DNA of 64,000 nt from Desulfosporosinus acidiphilus SJ4 (GCF_000255115.2 NC_018068.1:3257977-3321976), one strand, 5' to 3'. Counted from the stretch's first letter, positions 52,151 to 61,970 are shown. Made by a program: numbers and translations. Notes: generated from the letters alone by a model not told the origin.

Positions 52151-52438
52151 TCAAGACAACTTGGTACCCGCTAACGATTTCCCCCGGTCGGTAAGCACCC
52201 AAAAAGAATAGGTTTCTGAGGAGGCGAATCCACAACCTTGACAATGGCTGCTGCATTCGCTTGAACCGCAATTAACACTGCAAGCCTGTCCATAGTTCTC
52301 TCTGCGAACGTAACCCATGTGTTCCATTTGTTCCAAAGCGCTATCTATTTCCCTTTGCGAAGAATTTAATTCTTGAGCAAGTTGAGTCAATGATAATGAT
52401 TCTTTGCGAGCCAAGATGTTTAAAATACTAGTAAGCAT
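52151..52438 (-). CDS. feoC: FeoC-like winged-helix protein with a cysteine cluster
   Basis: About 95 residues from the ATG at 52438, which follows GGAGGTGG; a longer frame would overlap feoB. N-terminal winged helix (LNILARKESLSLTQLAQELN) and a cysteine cluster C-x3-C-x4-C-x3-C-x2-C (CSVNCGSSECSSHCQGC), suited to an Fe-S cluster. Last gene of feoABC, so it probably regulates or stabilises FeoB. More cysteines than the four of enteric FeoC. Confidence 0.8.
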   Translation of the reverse strand: MLTSILNILARKESLSLTQLAQELNSSQREIDSALEQMEHMGYVRRENYGQACSVNCGSSECSSHCQGCGFASSETYSFWVLTDRGKSLAGTKLS

Positions 52439-52467
52439 TCGAGACCACCTCCAGGAGTTAAATTCAA

Positions 52468-54558
52468 TTAGCGAAAGCCCAAGGCTAGACCTCCGTGAAA
52501 GATAATCCACCCCACGATAAAACTTAAGATTAAGTTATAAGCGATCCCAAAACCAGTCCAACGCAGACTGCCGGACTCTTTATACGTCGTCACGACCGAG
52601 GCTAAACAGGGAATGTAGAGCATATACACTACTAAAAACGTATAGGCTCGCAAAGGAGACATGGCTCCGGTCATCGCCTGGGCAATTGATTGTGAGGCAT
52701 CGGCTGCAACACCATATAAAATCCCCAAAGTCGATAACGTAGTTTCTTTAGCCGTAAAGCCAAAAACTATAGCAACCATAATCTTCCAGTCAAAACCAAG
52801 GGGTTTTCCGATGAATTCCAACCATCCTCCCATCTTACCGGCCCAAGTTAAGTTCATGGGAACTCCTTGGGGGAAAGAACTCAGCACCCAGACCACAATA
52901 GAAGCACCTAATATAAATGTCCAAGCTCTCTTCAGAAACGTGTAAGTTTTATGCCAAGTTGGCAATAAAACATTACGCAGGGTGGGAAGATGATACAAAG
53001 GCAATTCCATAACAAAGGCTGAGCGTTCTTTCTGATTGACAACTCTCCGCATAAATAAAGCAGAGATCATGACAAGAAGTAAACTAATAAGCATAAGACT
53101 TAACATAACCATAGCTCCGCGAGTTCCAGGAAAGAATGCCGCGACGACAGCACTCATAACTCCTAACCTCGGTACGCAGGGAATTAAGGGATTCAGCAGC
53201 ATTGTAATCAATCGATCCTTGGGATCTTCAAGGGTTCGTGTGGCCATAATTCCCGGAACATTACATCCGAAACTGGATACCAAGGAAAAAAATGATTTGC
53301 CATGCAAACCCATCAATTGCATCAAGCGATCACCTAAGAAAGCAGCCCTGGCCAAATATCCGCTGTCTTGCAGAAAGGAGAAAAAAGCAAAGAAAATAGC
53401 AATTTGCGGAACAAAAGCCAGAACAGCCCCAACTCCGGCAAAAATCCCATCCCTGATCAGGCTCAATAGAAAAACAGGTGCGTGTACCCATTGCAATAAG
53501 TCGACTAAACGATCAGCAGCCCATGCCATTCCTTGAGAAACAGCATTTCCTAAAGGGGCACTGGCGATAAAGGAAGCCCAAAATACAAGGGCAAGAACCA
53601 GGATCATGATGGGATATCCCCATAAAGGGGATAAAATCCAACGATCCAAGGAATCAGTACGGGAAGGTTTCTTAAGAGCCTCTTGAGTTAAAAACTTGGG
53701 TAAGATCTGAGATATATAGTTATACTTCGCATCAGCAAAAGCCATTTCGAAATGGTCTTTAGTCCATCCTTCTTCCTCAAAGGTACGCAGCAAATCATCT
53801 CCCGGAAGCTCTGCCGCGTTCATAAGCCTGTATTTTAAAGCATCGCCCGAATCACAGCAAGAATCGCGCTGCCTACTCTTTGAAGAATCTGAAGAAGAGA
53901 TTGCCGTCCATTCTTGTCCTATCTCCTGATCTCTCTCTAAACGTTTAAGGGCTAACCACCGTAATGGATACTTAGAAGCCCAGACCGTATCTTTTAAAAG
54001 AGTCTCCATCGCTTGAATTTTCTCTTCGAGCTCAGCCGGATAGGGCACTTCACGAATTACAGGGTCCTCCTTCATGAGTCCAACGTTAATAGCTTCTGCT
54101 AAGAACTGCTCAATTCCGATCCCCTTGGCTGCCACAATCTCAACCACTGGGACATTGAAGGCTCTTGCCAGCTCAGTGGTATGTAAGATTATGCCCGAGG
54201 ATTTTGCTAAGTCCATCATATTGAGTCCAATGACTACGCGTGGAGCTAGCTCAAGAATCTGAAGAACCAAATAAAGATTCCTTTCGATATTAGAAGCATC
54301 TACCATAGCCATTACGACATCTGGTTTTTCACGGAGAATATATTCACGAGTTACAATCTCTTCCTGAGTATAAGCCGTCAAACTATATGTCCCCGGCAGG
54401 TCAATTAATTCGATGTCAAGATTATCCCGGCGTATATATCCCGTTTTACGTTCAACCGTTTTACCCGCCCAATTTCCTACCTGTTGATTTGACCCTGTTA
54501 GAGCATTAAAAACCGTACTCTTCCCAACGTTAGGATTGCCTACTAGAGCAATTTTCAT
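52468..54558 (-). CDS. feoB: Ferrous iron transporter FeoB
   Basis: 696 residues. N-terminal G domain: G1 GNPNVGKSTVFN, G3 DLPGTYSL, G4 NMMD; then a guanine-nucleotide dissociation-inhibitor region (about 165-270) that contains an unusual CC pair in QRDSCCDSGD; then the membrane core with two Gate motifs (SFGCNVPGIMATRTL; VFGFTAKETTLSTL). Imports Fe2+. Follows feoA by 70 bases. Confidence 0.97.
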   Translation of the reverse strand: MKIALVGNPNVGKSTVFNALTGSNQQVGNWAGKTVERKTGYIRRDNLDIELIDLPGTYSLTAYTQEEIVTREYILREKPDVVMAMVDASNIERNLYLVLQILELAPRVVIGLNMMDLAKSSGIILHTTELARAFNVPVVEIVAAKGIGIEQFLAEAINVGLMKEDPVIREVPYPAELEEKIQAMETLLKDTVWASKYPLRWLALKRLERDQEIGQEWTAISSSDSSKSRQRDSCCDSGDALKYRLMNAAELPGDDLLRTFEEEGWTKDHFEMAFADAKYNYISQILPKFLTQEALKKPSRTDSLDRWILSPLWGYPIMILVLALVFWASFIASAPLGNAVSQGMAWAADRLVDLLQWVHAPVFLLSLIRDGIFAGVGAVLAFVPQIAIFFAFFSFLQDSGYLARAAFLGDRLMQLMGLHGKSFFSLVSSFGCNVPGIMATRTLEDPKDRLITMLLNPLIPCVPRLGVMSAVVAAFFPGTRGAMVMLSLMLISLLLVMISALFMRRVVNQKERSAFVMELPLYHLPTLRNVLLPTWHKTYTFLKRAWTFILGASIVVWVLSSFPQGVPMNLTWAGKMGGWLEFIGKPLGFDWKIMVAIVFGFTAKETTLSTLGILYGVAADASQSIAQAMTGAMSPLRAYTFLVVYMLYIPCLASVVTTYKESGSLRWTGFGIAYNLILSFIVGWIIFHGGLALGFR

Positions 54559-54628
54559 GGCACAGCCGCCCTCCTTCTCAAAGCATTGTTAACTATGTCA
54601 AAGCGGCAAATTGATTTATCGTTATCCA

Positions 54629-54895
54629 TCAGCGGCTGGCCAAGGAATGTCGATTAAAGTCTTGTTGCTTCTCTGAGACAACTATTTTGGCACATTCTCC
54701 GCGACGCATGGCAAGATAATAACCTTTTAGGCGAATTTGAAGCGGACCTCCCATAGGAGCGCAACGGACAACCTCCAGTTCGACTCCCGGTACAATTCCC
54801 ATATCCATCATCCGGCGGCGCAATGCTCCTCCGCCGTTAATGCGCTCGACACAAGCCCGTTCTCCAGGTTTTAACTCTCCAAGACAGCGTTCCAT
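54629..54895 (-). CDS. feoA: FeoA
   Basis: 88 residues from the ATG at 54895, preceded by GGAGGAGGG. SH3-like fold: LGELKPGERACVERI, RRRMMDMGIVPGVELEVVRCAPMGGPLQIRL (in parts), and LAMRRGECAKIVV. Partner of FeoB in ferrous iron uptake. Confidence 0.94.
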   Translation of the reverse strand: MERCLGELKPGERACVERINGGGALRRRMMDMGIVPGVELEVVRCAPMGGPLQIRLKGYYLAMRRGECAKIVVSEKQQDFNRHSLASR

Positions 54896-54914
54896 GTTGA
54901 TCCCTCCTCCGCAA

Positions 54915-54966
54915 TTGATACTCATTCTCAATAAAATAGGCAACTTAATTGAGAATCTATCTCATT
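54915..54966. promoter_or_regulatory. Two Fur-like boxes upstream of feoA
   Basis: TTGATACTCATTCTCAA (54915-54931) and TTGAGAATCTATCTCATT (54949-54966), each an inverted TGAnA...TnTCA repeat. They lie between the promoter and the feoA start, where a bound Fur or DtxR-type repressor would block transcription when iron is plentiful. Confidence 0.7.
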
Positions 54967-54973
54967 TGTTTAT

Positions 54974-55002
54974 AGCATACTATTCTTTCTTGACCTTGTC
55001 AA
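54974..55002 (-). promoter_or_regulatory. feo operon promoter
   Basis: TTGACA (55002-54997), 17 bases, TATGCT (54979-54974), minus strand. Confidence 0.8.
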
Positions 55003-55059
55003 TATGATTAATTCCCTGCAGCGTCATAATCCTGAATTCGCTGAATTCTGACTACGTCG

Positions 55060-56055
55060 CTAATCAGCAAAACTTACAGCCCCAGTAAGTAACATTTCCT
55101 TTATAATTTTTTTGCTCACTCTCTGTCCCAAGGCAATACTTAGAAATAAGCGAACCTTTTCAGTCGATAAATCGGAAGCAAACCAGGCACCAATACGTTC
55201 GAGATCAGCTCCACCGCCAGGATATCCATAGACGGGAGAAGTTCGTCCGAATAAACAGCGTGACGTTATCACCACTGGAATACCTCTCTCAACTATCTCT
55301 GCGATTTCCGGAACGAGATGAGGCGGTAAATTACCTCGACCGAAAGCTTCAATAACCAAAGCACCTGTTTTCTCTTGCGTTATTGAGCGTAGAATATTAT
55401 TGGGCATACCCGTATAGACCTTGCAAATAGCAACATCAGCCAAATTCTGGGGGACGCCGAGTTTGATCGTTTTTTCCGGCATACGGTGCCAAATGACCTC
55501 TCCTGTATCAATGGTCCCTAAATCACCTTTCTCCCCGGAATTAAAGGCATCAACGTGATTTGTGTGCAGTTTCCTGACATCTCTGGCTGCGTGAATTTGT
55601 TCATTAAGTGCGATCACAACTCCACGACCTACAGCACGAGGATCAAGGGCAATCCGCATAGCGTTTGTTAAATTGCGCGGCCCGTCGGAGTCTGCTTCCG
55701 AAGCGTCTCTCTGGGAAGCCGTTAATATTATCGGCCTAGGGTCCTTAATCGTTATATCTAAAAAATAGGCCGTTTCTTCAAGGGTATCTGTTCCATGAGT
55801 CACAACAATTCCTCTTAAGGAAGAATCCTTAGATAACCATTCTTCAATGACAGAGGCTAACCTCTTCATTTGATTTAAGTCCATATTACAACTTGCTACA
55901 TTACTGAAATCGCATACATCCCACTTGGCGTGTCTTGTAAGTTCGGGAATACTTTCCAGAAGTTCATGCCCACTCACCGCAGGTACCGCTTTCCCTGCCT
56001 TATCTTTGCGCATAGCTATTGTTCCGCCGGTAGCGATAAGAAGAACCTTTTCCAA
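55060..56055 (-). CDS. ansA: Type I (cytoplasmic) L-asparaginase
   Basis: 331 residues. Two catalytic motifs: IATGGTIAMRKD near the N terminus and VVTHGTDTLEETAYFL in the centre. No signal peptide. Hydrolyses asparagine to aspartate and ammonia. Overlapping or adjacent to an HD-domain gene (two-base gap), with which it forms an operon. Confidence 0.94.
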   Translation of the reverse strand: MEKVLLIATGGTIAMRKDKAGKAVPAVSGHELLESIPELTRHAKWDVCDFSNVASCNMDLNQMKRLASVIEEWLSKDSSLRGIVVTHGTDTLEETAYFLDITIKDPRPIILTASQRDASEADSDGPRNLTNAMRIALDPRAVGRGVVIALNEQIHAARDVRKLHTNHVDAFNSGEKGDLGTIDTGEVIWHRMPEKTIKLGVPQNLADVAICKVYTGMPNNILRSITQEKTGALVIEAFGRGNLPPHLVPEIAEIVERGIPVVITSRCLFGRTSPVYGYPGGGADLERIGAWFASDLSTEKVRLFLSIALGQRVSKKIIKEMLLTGAVSFAD

Positions 56056-56057
56056 GA

Positions 56058-56549
56058 CTATCCCTCCATTGAAGATGTTATATTTAGCTCTGAAAGAAGA
56101 CTTTGAAGCCTAGCAACATGATATTTTTTAGAGATAACGTCACCATACCAATAACAATCTAGAATATCCGCGTCTTTCACCAGTTCTTCAAGAGGTGAAC
56201 CTACTTCTTCTTTTTTCGAATGATTAATGATCGCTTGAACTATCCGCTCTTGGTTTATTGGAGAAATACTTTGCTGTGCTAAAAAGTGACGGGCAAAATC
56301 TTCTCCCTGAGGGGCATGGTTTTCTTGGCGACCGGTGACCCAGCGCCCACAATCATGTAATGCACAAGCTAAGGCTGCTTGTTCACTATCCACATGACGC
56401 TTCTGTGCTAATAGCCTACCAATCTGAGCGCAGCTAGTCAAATGAACTTTTTCCCAAAGGATCGGATAATCCCGTTCCATTTCTTTAAGTTCCATTTGAT
56501 CCAAGAGGTGATAAATATCATGTAATTTTTTAATGAATTCCGTATTCAT
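56058..56549 (-). CDS. HD-domain hydrolase (YqeK-like shape)
   Basis: 163 residues. HD signature: ALACALHDCGRWVTG, a further H in AIINHSKKEEVG, and D in DADILDCYWYG. Phosphohydrolase of unknown substrate. Upstream of, and coupled to, the asparaginase gene. Confidence 0.85.
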   Translation of the reverse strand: MNTEFIKKLHDIYHLLDQMELKEMERDYPILWEKVHLTSCAQIGRLLAQKRHVDSEQAALACALHDCGRWVTGRQENHAPQGEDFARHFLAQQSISPINQERIVQAIINHSKKEEVGSPLEELVKDADILDCYWYGDVISKKYHVARLQSLLSELNITSSMEG

Positions 56550-56650
56550 AGCCGTTATCCCTTCCTTAATTTTACAGTTAAAAAAGTAAAATTAAATTAT
56601 AAATTTCTCATATCTTATCCTAAGAGTACCGATAAAGGAGGAGGATATAA

Positions 56651-57625
56651 TTGAATTGGACACCAACCGTACGACATCTCATGGATAACCGCCTGTGGGT
56701 CCTTGGCTATGTTTCCGATGATTATCCCGGAGATTTGCGAGGAATAGATTCGATTCGCCAACAAGGATCCCACATCGATGTATACGCAGACTTCGCTTTT
56801 CAGCTTCAGACGAATGGTTTTTTTACAGGGCAGATTAATAATCTCGCTTTACAAGAAGGTCTGGCACGAAACATTGCACCACTCATTCTGTTCCATAATT
56901 TTAATGGAAGAATTTTTGATCCAATACCCATACGGACTGTTCTTGCCTCAACCTCTTCCCAAAAAAATTGTATCCAACAAATGATCAATTTACTGCCGCC
57001 TTCCGCAGCCGGTGTACATGTGGATTTTGAGGGAGTCGAAGCCCCGTACCGAATTCCTTTTATCGCTTTTCTTGAATCTCTTCGAGCTGTTTTGCATGAC
57101 AGAGGTTTACTCTTAACTATTGCCGTCCCTGCAAAGCGTTCAGAATGGGAAGCTCCGGGCTATGACTTCACAGAAATAGGAAGGTTATGTGATGCAATCA
57201 CTCTTATGACCTACGACGAACACTTTTCCGGCGGATCTCCGGGCCCAATTGCCAGTTTGCCATGGATGACTCAGACGCTCGACTATGCAATACGTTATCT
57301 CCCTCAGGACAAACTATTATTAGGAATACCTGTTTATGGATACGACTGGTCCAACGAAGCCACTCAAATAGTGCCAATGCGTGACATTCCTGGTTTAGCT
57401 GCTAAAGCCAACGCCCGTATCCTTTGGTCCGATACAGCTGTTGAACCATATTTCTACTATTGGCTCAGCCGCTCCCGCCATAGTGTTTGGTTTGAAAATG
57501 AGATTTCAACCAAAATCCGTCTTGGTTTTGTTAAAAGTTACCGTTTAAGAGGTATTGCTATTTGGCGCCTGGGATATGAGACCAATCGGTTTTGGCAAGG
57601 AGTTACCAGTAAATTAAAAAAATAA
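56651..57625 (+). CDS. Glycoside hydrolase family 18 protein, spore-coat/YaaH-like
   Basis: 324 residues, no signal peptide. GH18 barrel with the catalytic pattern GVHVDFEGVE (the Glu is the acid), ITLMTYDEHF, the substrate Trp/Asp in GYDWSNEA and IAIWRLGYE. In spore formers, signal-less GH18 proteins such as YaaH act on the spore cortex or coat. LysM repeats are absent. Alone in its unit; GGAGGAGG precedes a TTG/ATG start. Confidence 0.88.
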   Translation: MNWTPTVRHLMDNRLWVLGYVSDDYPGDLRGIDSIRQQGSHIDVYADFAFQLQTNGFFTGQINNLALQEGLARNIAPLILFHNFNGRIFDPIPIRTVLASTSSQKNCIQQMINLLPPSAAGVHVDFEGVEAPYRIPFIAFLESLRAVLHDRGLLLTIAVPAKRSEWEAPGYDFTEIGRLCDAITLMTYDEHFSGGSPGPIASLPWMTQTLDYAIRYLPQDKLLLGIPVYGYDWSNEATQIVPMRDIPGLAAKANARILWSDTAVEPYFYYWLSRSRHSVWFENEISTKIRLGFVKSYRLRGIAIWRLGYETNRFWQGVTSKLKK

Positions 57626-57661
57626 TTAAATCTTGTTCCTTCAATAAATAAAGAGAAATAG

Positions 57662-57691
57662 AGAGACATCCCCATAAAGGATGCTCTTTTT
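57662..57691 (+). terminator. Terminator of the GH18 gene
   Basis: AGAG-a-CATCC pairs with GGATG-c-TCT, followed by TTTTT. Confidence 0.8.
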
Positions 57692-57752
57692 ACTTGTTTC
57701 TTTATTTATTTCCCCTTATTATTGAGATAACAAATCATAATTGGGTTACGAA

Positions 57753-57866
57753 TTAAACAGAATTTATGATGATAATGACCATCAGAAAAAAAACAACGAA
57801 TACAACAGTAACTCTGAAAGGTGAATTAATGACCGATCGAATACGAACGAGTTCAATTCCGAGCAT
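57753..57866 (-). CDS. Small membrane protein
   Basis: 37 residues, read directly: begins MLGIELVRIRSVINSPFRV and continues as one strongly hydrophobic helix to the C terminus (FFLMVIIIINSV). ATG after AGGAGGC with a good spacing. Divergent from the Crp/Fnr gene. Unrecognised. Confidence 0.6.
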   Translation of the reverse strand: MLGIELVRIRSVINSPFRVTVVFVVFFLMVIIIINSV

Positions 57867-57986
57867 ACTCTTGCCTCCTGTAAATAATGTATGCTCTCGT
57901 CAGTTTTAGTGTTATTTTATGGTCTTAGTATAACATTAAACTCCGATTAAATAAATTTGCATTGAGGATGGAAAAGAGGTCTTATT

Positions 57987-58661
57987 GTGCTTACACCTAA
58001 TGAACTCCTGCGTTTTTCTCTGTTCTCATCGTTAACAGAAGACGATCTGTCCCCGCTCATTCCCCATCTCCTAGAACGTCATTACCGGAAGGGACAGCTT
58101 TTGTTTGTGGAAGGAGAAATCGGCACCTGCGTTTATTTTGTGCATTCAGGACAAGTAAAACTTAGTAAACGATCTCCTGAAGGTGATGAACAAATTCTCG
58201 ACTGGTATGGCCCTTACGATAGCTTTGCCGAAATTTTGCTCTTAGAGGCAGGCCCATATCCTGCAACCGCTGAAGTGCTTCAAGATACTGTTTTATTTGT
58301 CCTAGACAATGAGATTATGCCCCAAATCCTTGAGGTCAGCCCCACACTCTCTTTAGCCCTTATTCGTACTTTAAACCGCAGGCTAAGATTAGCTCAAGAG
58401 TTTATCCGAATTTTAACCAATCGCTCTACCTCGGGAATATTGGCTGCGCTCTTTCTGCGTCTGGCTCAGCCTGCGGCTTCTCCGGGAGAACCCATTTTTA
58501 TCGATGCTTCTATCACGCATCGTGATCTTGCCAATATGATTGGGACAAGCCGGGAATGTGTCAACCGGGCTATCAACGGATGGAAGAAGACCGGAATACT
58601 TAGACAGGTCGACGACCGCTTAGAAATTATCAAACCCCATGAACTAGCCGATTGGCCTTAA
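57987..58661 (+). CDS. Crp/Fnr-family regulator
   Basis: 224 residues, GTG start. Cyclic-nucleotide-type sensor domain (about 15-125; LLFVEGEIGTCVYFVHSGQVKLSKRS), dimer helix, and a C-terminal Crp helix-turn-helix (about 170-205; THRDLANMIGTSRECVNRAINGW). It lacks the N-terminal cysteines of Fe-S Fnr proteins; the only cysteines are C47 and one in the helix-turn-helix. Signal unknown. Its stop overlaps the convergent gene by four bases. Confidence 0.93.
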   Translation: MLTPNELLRFSLFSSLTEDDLSPLIPHLLERHYRKGQLLFVEGEIGTCVYFVHSGQVKLSKRSPEGDEQILDWYGPYDSFAEILLLEAGPYPATAEVLQDTVLFVLDNEIMPQILEVSPTLSLALIRTLNRRLRLAQEFIRILTNRSTSGILAALFLRLAQPAASPGEPIFIDASITHRDLANMIGTSRECVNRAINGWKKTGILRQVDDRLEIIKPHELADWP

Positions 58662-59635
58662 TTAATTTCTAGGTCCTGTATGTTTACGGATTCGAATTGA
58701 TTTATTATCTGCCAGCAGTCAGACCAACTCATGTTTAGTTGACGCCTCCAAAAAATCATGGCGGCTCGTGTCTTCTCATTAACCCGATCATTGAACATGC
58801 TTTGATTAGGGATCTTCCCTCCCCATGCTTTAACCCATTCGAGATAGCAATGAATCTGTTCTGCTGCCTGCCGCTTCAAATATCGAATGGTGTAAATAAT
58901 TGTCAGCCAATGGATAACCTCCTCTTCGACGCCACGTATAAAAACTTGCCCATCTAAATCTTCACCGGCAATTATCAAGAGCAGACAAAGAAAATGTACT
59001 CGAACTGCTTGACGCAAAGAGTCAGGATTCATCTGAAAAATCTCAGCAAACCTTCCTAAAGGCTTTAGGAAAACCTTTACACTTGGATCTCGATAAGTGC
59101 AAACTCCAAAGGCCGATAGTGAAACTGGGAAGACATCTTCTAAACCGCTCTCTTGCAATTGGCCTAATAAATCTTGTTCAGCTTGCACTAAGCGTTGTTC
59201 TCTCGTTAATAGTTCATCCGTGGTTTCTTTTAAAAAAGCCTCAGCATCTTTTGGACGTTCCGGAAGAGAATCCGACCATTCCCTTAACCGCGAGCGCCTG
59301 GGCATTAATAGCTCGATCATCGAGCCTGTTTCTTGATGCAAGCGTTTAAAGCCCTGCCGAACACGTTCAGGATCTCGGTATACCCCCCGCATCATTGTTT
59401 CAGCCGCACGGGGTATTTCCATGGATTCCTCAAACTTCACAATTGCTGCTCCGTTTCGTTCCGGAAATTTTAGCCCCATGGACTGCTCTATCTCTAATCT
59501 CAGCGAAGACACCACCAATCCCTCCTTAGCCTTGTCTCTTGTTTCATCATATGGATTCAAGAACCGATTAAGACCAAACCTTGCGTAAAGTTGACCACCA
59601 ATGACCCTTTTGTTAAAATAAGTAAAAAATGACAT
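58658..59635 (-). CDS. Protein of unknown function
   Basis: 325 residues, soluble, helix-rich, with many Arg, Trp and Leu (RGVYRDPERVRQGFKRLHQE; LMPRRSRLREWSDSLPERP; WLTIIYTIRYLKRQAAEQIHCYLEWVKAWGG). No motif recognised. It is divergent from the Ski2-like helicase gene (20 bases between starts), so they may share a promoter region. Overlaps the 3' end of the Crp/Fnr gene by four bases. Confidence 0.65.
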   Translation of the reverse strand: MSFFTYFNKRVIGGQLYARFGLNRFLNPYDETRDKAKEGLVVSSLRLEIEQSMGLKFPERNGAAIVKFEESMEIPRAAETMMRGVYRDPERVRQGFKRLHQETGSMIELLMPRRSRLREWSDSLPERPKDAEAFLKETTDELLTREQRLVQAEQDLLGQLQESGLEDVFPVSLSAFGVCTYRDPSVKVFLKPLGRFAEIFQMNPDSLRQAVRVHFLCLLLIIAGEDLDGQVFIRGVEEEVIHWLTIIYTIRYLKRQAAEQIHCYLEWVKAWGGKIPNQSMFNDRVNEKTRAAMIFWRRQLNMSWSDCWQIINQFESVNIQDLEIN

Positions 59636-59654
59636 CAGAAACGAGCTGACTTAC

Positions 59655-61904
59655 ATGTCTGAGCTTACCTTTCATGAATATACCTTAGACCCCTTCCAAG
59701 AAAAAGCTTTAGCAGCCATTGATGCGGGGAAATCAGTTATCGTAGCCGCACCCACCGGAACAGGCAAAACATTAGTTGCTGATTATTTAATCGAGAAAGC
59801 TATGTCTGAACACCTTAAAGTGATCTACACAGCTCCTATCAAAGCCTTAAGCAATCAAAAGTATCGTGATTTTAAGGACCAGTTCGGAGAAGATTCAGTG
59901 GGTATAATGACAGGAGATGTTGTCTTAAATCCTACAGCGCCTCTTCTCATTATGACGACGGAAGTATTCCGCAATCAAGTTATAACGGAAGACCCTAATC
60001 TTGAATTCGTATCTCACATTGTCTTTGATGAAATTCACTGGCTCAACGACGAGGAACGAGGAACGGTCTGGGAAGAATCAATCATTCTTGCTCCTGCCAA
60101 GATGAAAATTCTTGGGCTTAGCGCTACAATTGCCAATGCCCGGCAGTTAGTGGACTGGATTGAATCCATCCGTCATGAGGAAGTTGCCTTAATCGAAGAA
60201 CCCAAACGCATTGTTCCGTTAGAATATTTTTATTTTACCAAGGATACGGGACTTGTAGATTACAATCACCTTTGGAAATTTTACCGTCAAAAACTCAAGC
60301 AAAACAAAAATGAAGAGAATCCCTTCAGTCCCACAACCCACTTGGATCTTATCCGGACAATACAGCGCGACCATCTGCCTGCTCTTTTTTTCGTTTTTAG
60401 CCGCAAGCAGTGTGCCATTAAAGCTATGGAACTAGCCGCTATTGCCAACTATCTAAAATCTCCGGAGCGGCGAATGGTCGAAGAAAAATTTCTTCAATAC
60501 TTTGGTCCGGAAAATGATTGGTCTTCATCAACTCGTCAATTAAAGCGCTTATGTTCGAAGGGAATCGCCTATCATCATGCAGGGTTGCTGCCCTCTCAAA
60601 AAATGGTGGTAGAAGAGCTATTCCTAGAACGACTTATTAAAGTCCTTTATTGCACTGAAACCTTTAGTGTCGGCATTAATTATCCTGTAAAAGCGGTCTG
60701 TTTTGATTCTCTCAATAAATATGACGGCCGCAATTTCCGTCCCTTGGCTAACCATGAGTTCTTTCAAATGTCAGGTCGGGCCGGACGGAGAGGTATTGAT
60801 AAAAAAGGGTTTTCTTTTGCCATAGTAGACTTAGCCTATATGGAAAAAAGTCCCCCTCCCAAATTTCAGCTTAACAAGCTTGAACCTTTGACCAGCCAAT
60901 TTCGGTTGTCTTATAATTCCGTTTTAAATCTAACGGCCACACTTAATCAAGAGCAAATAGAAACCTATTTTCAGAAGAGTTTCGCCGCCTACAGCTACCG
61001 ATCGAACTCTGATCAATTTCATTTAGAGTTGGCTGACATTGAAAAACAACTGGCAGAATCCAAAAAGAATTTATGCGAAGATGTTGAGTCGTTTAAGTGT
61101 CCTATAAAGCACCGTCCTAAACAAAAAGAGTTAGAAAGATTGCGTAAAGCTTACAGAGCTCTGGGGCCCCGTAAGCAGAACCGTGCTTATGGTCGTGAAA
61201 TGGCGCGTAAGATTCGATCATGGGAAAAAATATTATTACACCCTCCGCAAAACTGTCCTTCAGAGCAAAGAGATCGCTGCGAAAATTACAGTAAAACCTA
61301 CCTTAAATTAAAACAACAACAGAAAGAACTTTTAAATGCTCTTGAAGCCCTTCCTAATGAGAATGCCTTTCTAATGGAATATGAGTATAAAAAAAATCAT
61401 CTTCGCCAGCTTGGATATCTTCGTGATGATGAACTATTACCACGAGGTCTATGCGCCAGCCGGATTTATGTACAGGAGCTGCTAGTGACGGAGTTGATTT
61501 ATTCAGACGTCTTGACTCAGCTCGACGATGATCAAATGAATGCTCTGCTTTCAAGCATTGATTTCGAAGCTCGAAAAAATGATATTTTCCAGCGTTCTGC
61601 AGCCTTTGATTCAACACCGGTTAAGGATATCCTTACGTACATCCAGAGTATATGCGGGCCAGAGTCTGTTCGCTTTGACCCTCGTGTTTCAGGAATCACT
61701 TACGCTTGGAGTCAGGGACAGTCCTTTAGTGAAGTTCAAAAGATGTGTAATCTCGACGAAGGAGATATCATTAGTGTTTTTCGACGTACCATCGATTTAT
61801 TGCGTCAAATGCGTGATGCAGTGAATGACTCAAATTTAAGATCGCGTTTCAAAGAATGCATGGATAAACTCGATCGGGATGAAGCTGCAATTATGGAACT
61901 GTAA
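59655..61904 (+). CDS. Ski2/Mtr4-like DExH-box RNA helicase
   Basis: 749 residues. Motif I APTGTGKT (about residue 31), Ia TAPIKALSNQ, II DEIHWL, III LSATIAN, motif V/VI region VGINYPVKAVCFDSL and QMSGRAGRRGIDKKG. The length and motifs fit the bacterial Ski2-like branch (DEAD/DEAH helicase), which resembles RNA-exosome helicases more than RecQ. The C-terminal half carries a coiled-coil-like basic region (560-620) and a helical bundle. RNA metabolism is likely but not proven. Confidence 0.88.
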   Translation: MSELTFHEYTLDPFQEKALAAIDAGKSVIVAAPTGTGKTLVADYLIEKAMSEHLKVIYTAPIKALSNQKYRDFKDQFGEDSVGIMTGDVVLNPTAPLLIMTTEVFRNQVITEDPNLEFVSHIVFDEIHWLNDEERGTVWEESIILAPAKMKILGLSATIANARQLVDWIESIRHEEVALIEEPKRIVPLEYFYFTKDTGLVDYNHLWKFYRQKLKQNKNEENPFSPTTHLDLIRTIQRDHLPALFFVFSRKQCAIKAMELAAIANYLKSPERRMVEEKFLQYFGPENDWSSSTRQLKRLCSKGIAYHHAGLLPSQKMVVEELFLERLIKVLYCTETFSVGINYPVKAVCFDSLNKYDGRNFRPLANHEFFQMSGRAGRRGIDKKGFSFAIVDLAYMEKSPPPKFQLNKLEPLTSQFRLSYNSVLNLTATLNQEQIETYFQKSFAAYSYRSNSDQFHLELADIEKQLAESKKNLCEDVESFKCPIKHRPKQKELERLRKAYRALGPRKQNRAYGREMARKIRSWEKILLHPPQNCPSEQRDRCENYSKTYLKLKQQQKELLNALEALPNENAFLMEYEYKKNHLRQLGYLRDDELLPRGLCASRIYVQELLVTELIYSDVLTQLDDDQMNALLSSIDFEARKNDIFQRSAAFDSTPVKDILTYIQSICGPESVRFDPRVSGITYAWSQGQSFSEVQKMCNLDEGDIISVFRRTIDLLRQMRDAVNDSNLRSRFKECMDKLDRDEAAIMEL

Positions 61905-61970
61905 GCAGCAGCAGAGAACGGGGGACCACTCACACTTCTATAAGTAGGAATCTCACGATTGGATGGTAAT

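Noticed and set aside
61354-61617. 87-codon minus-strand ORF within the helicase gene
   Set aside because: Antisense frame with no ribosome binding site.
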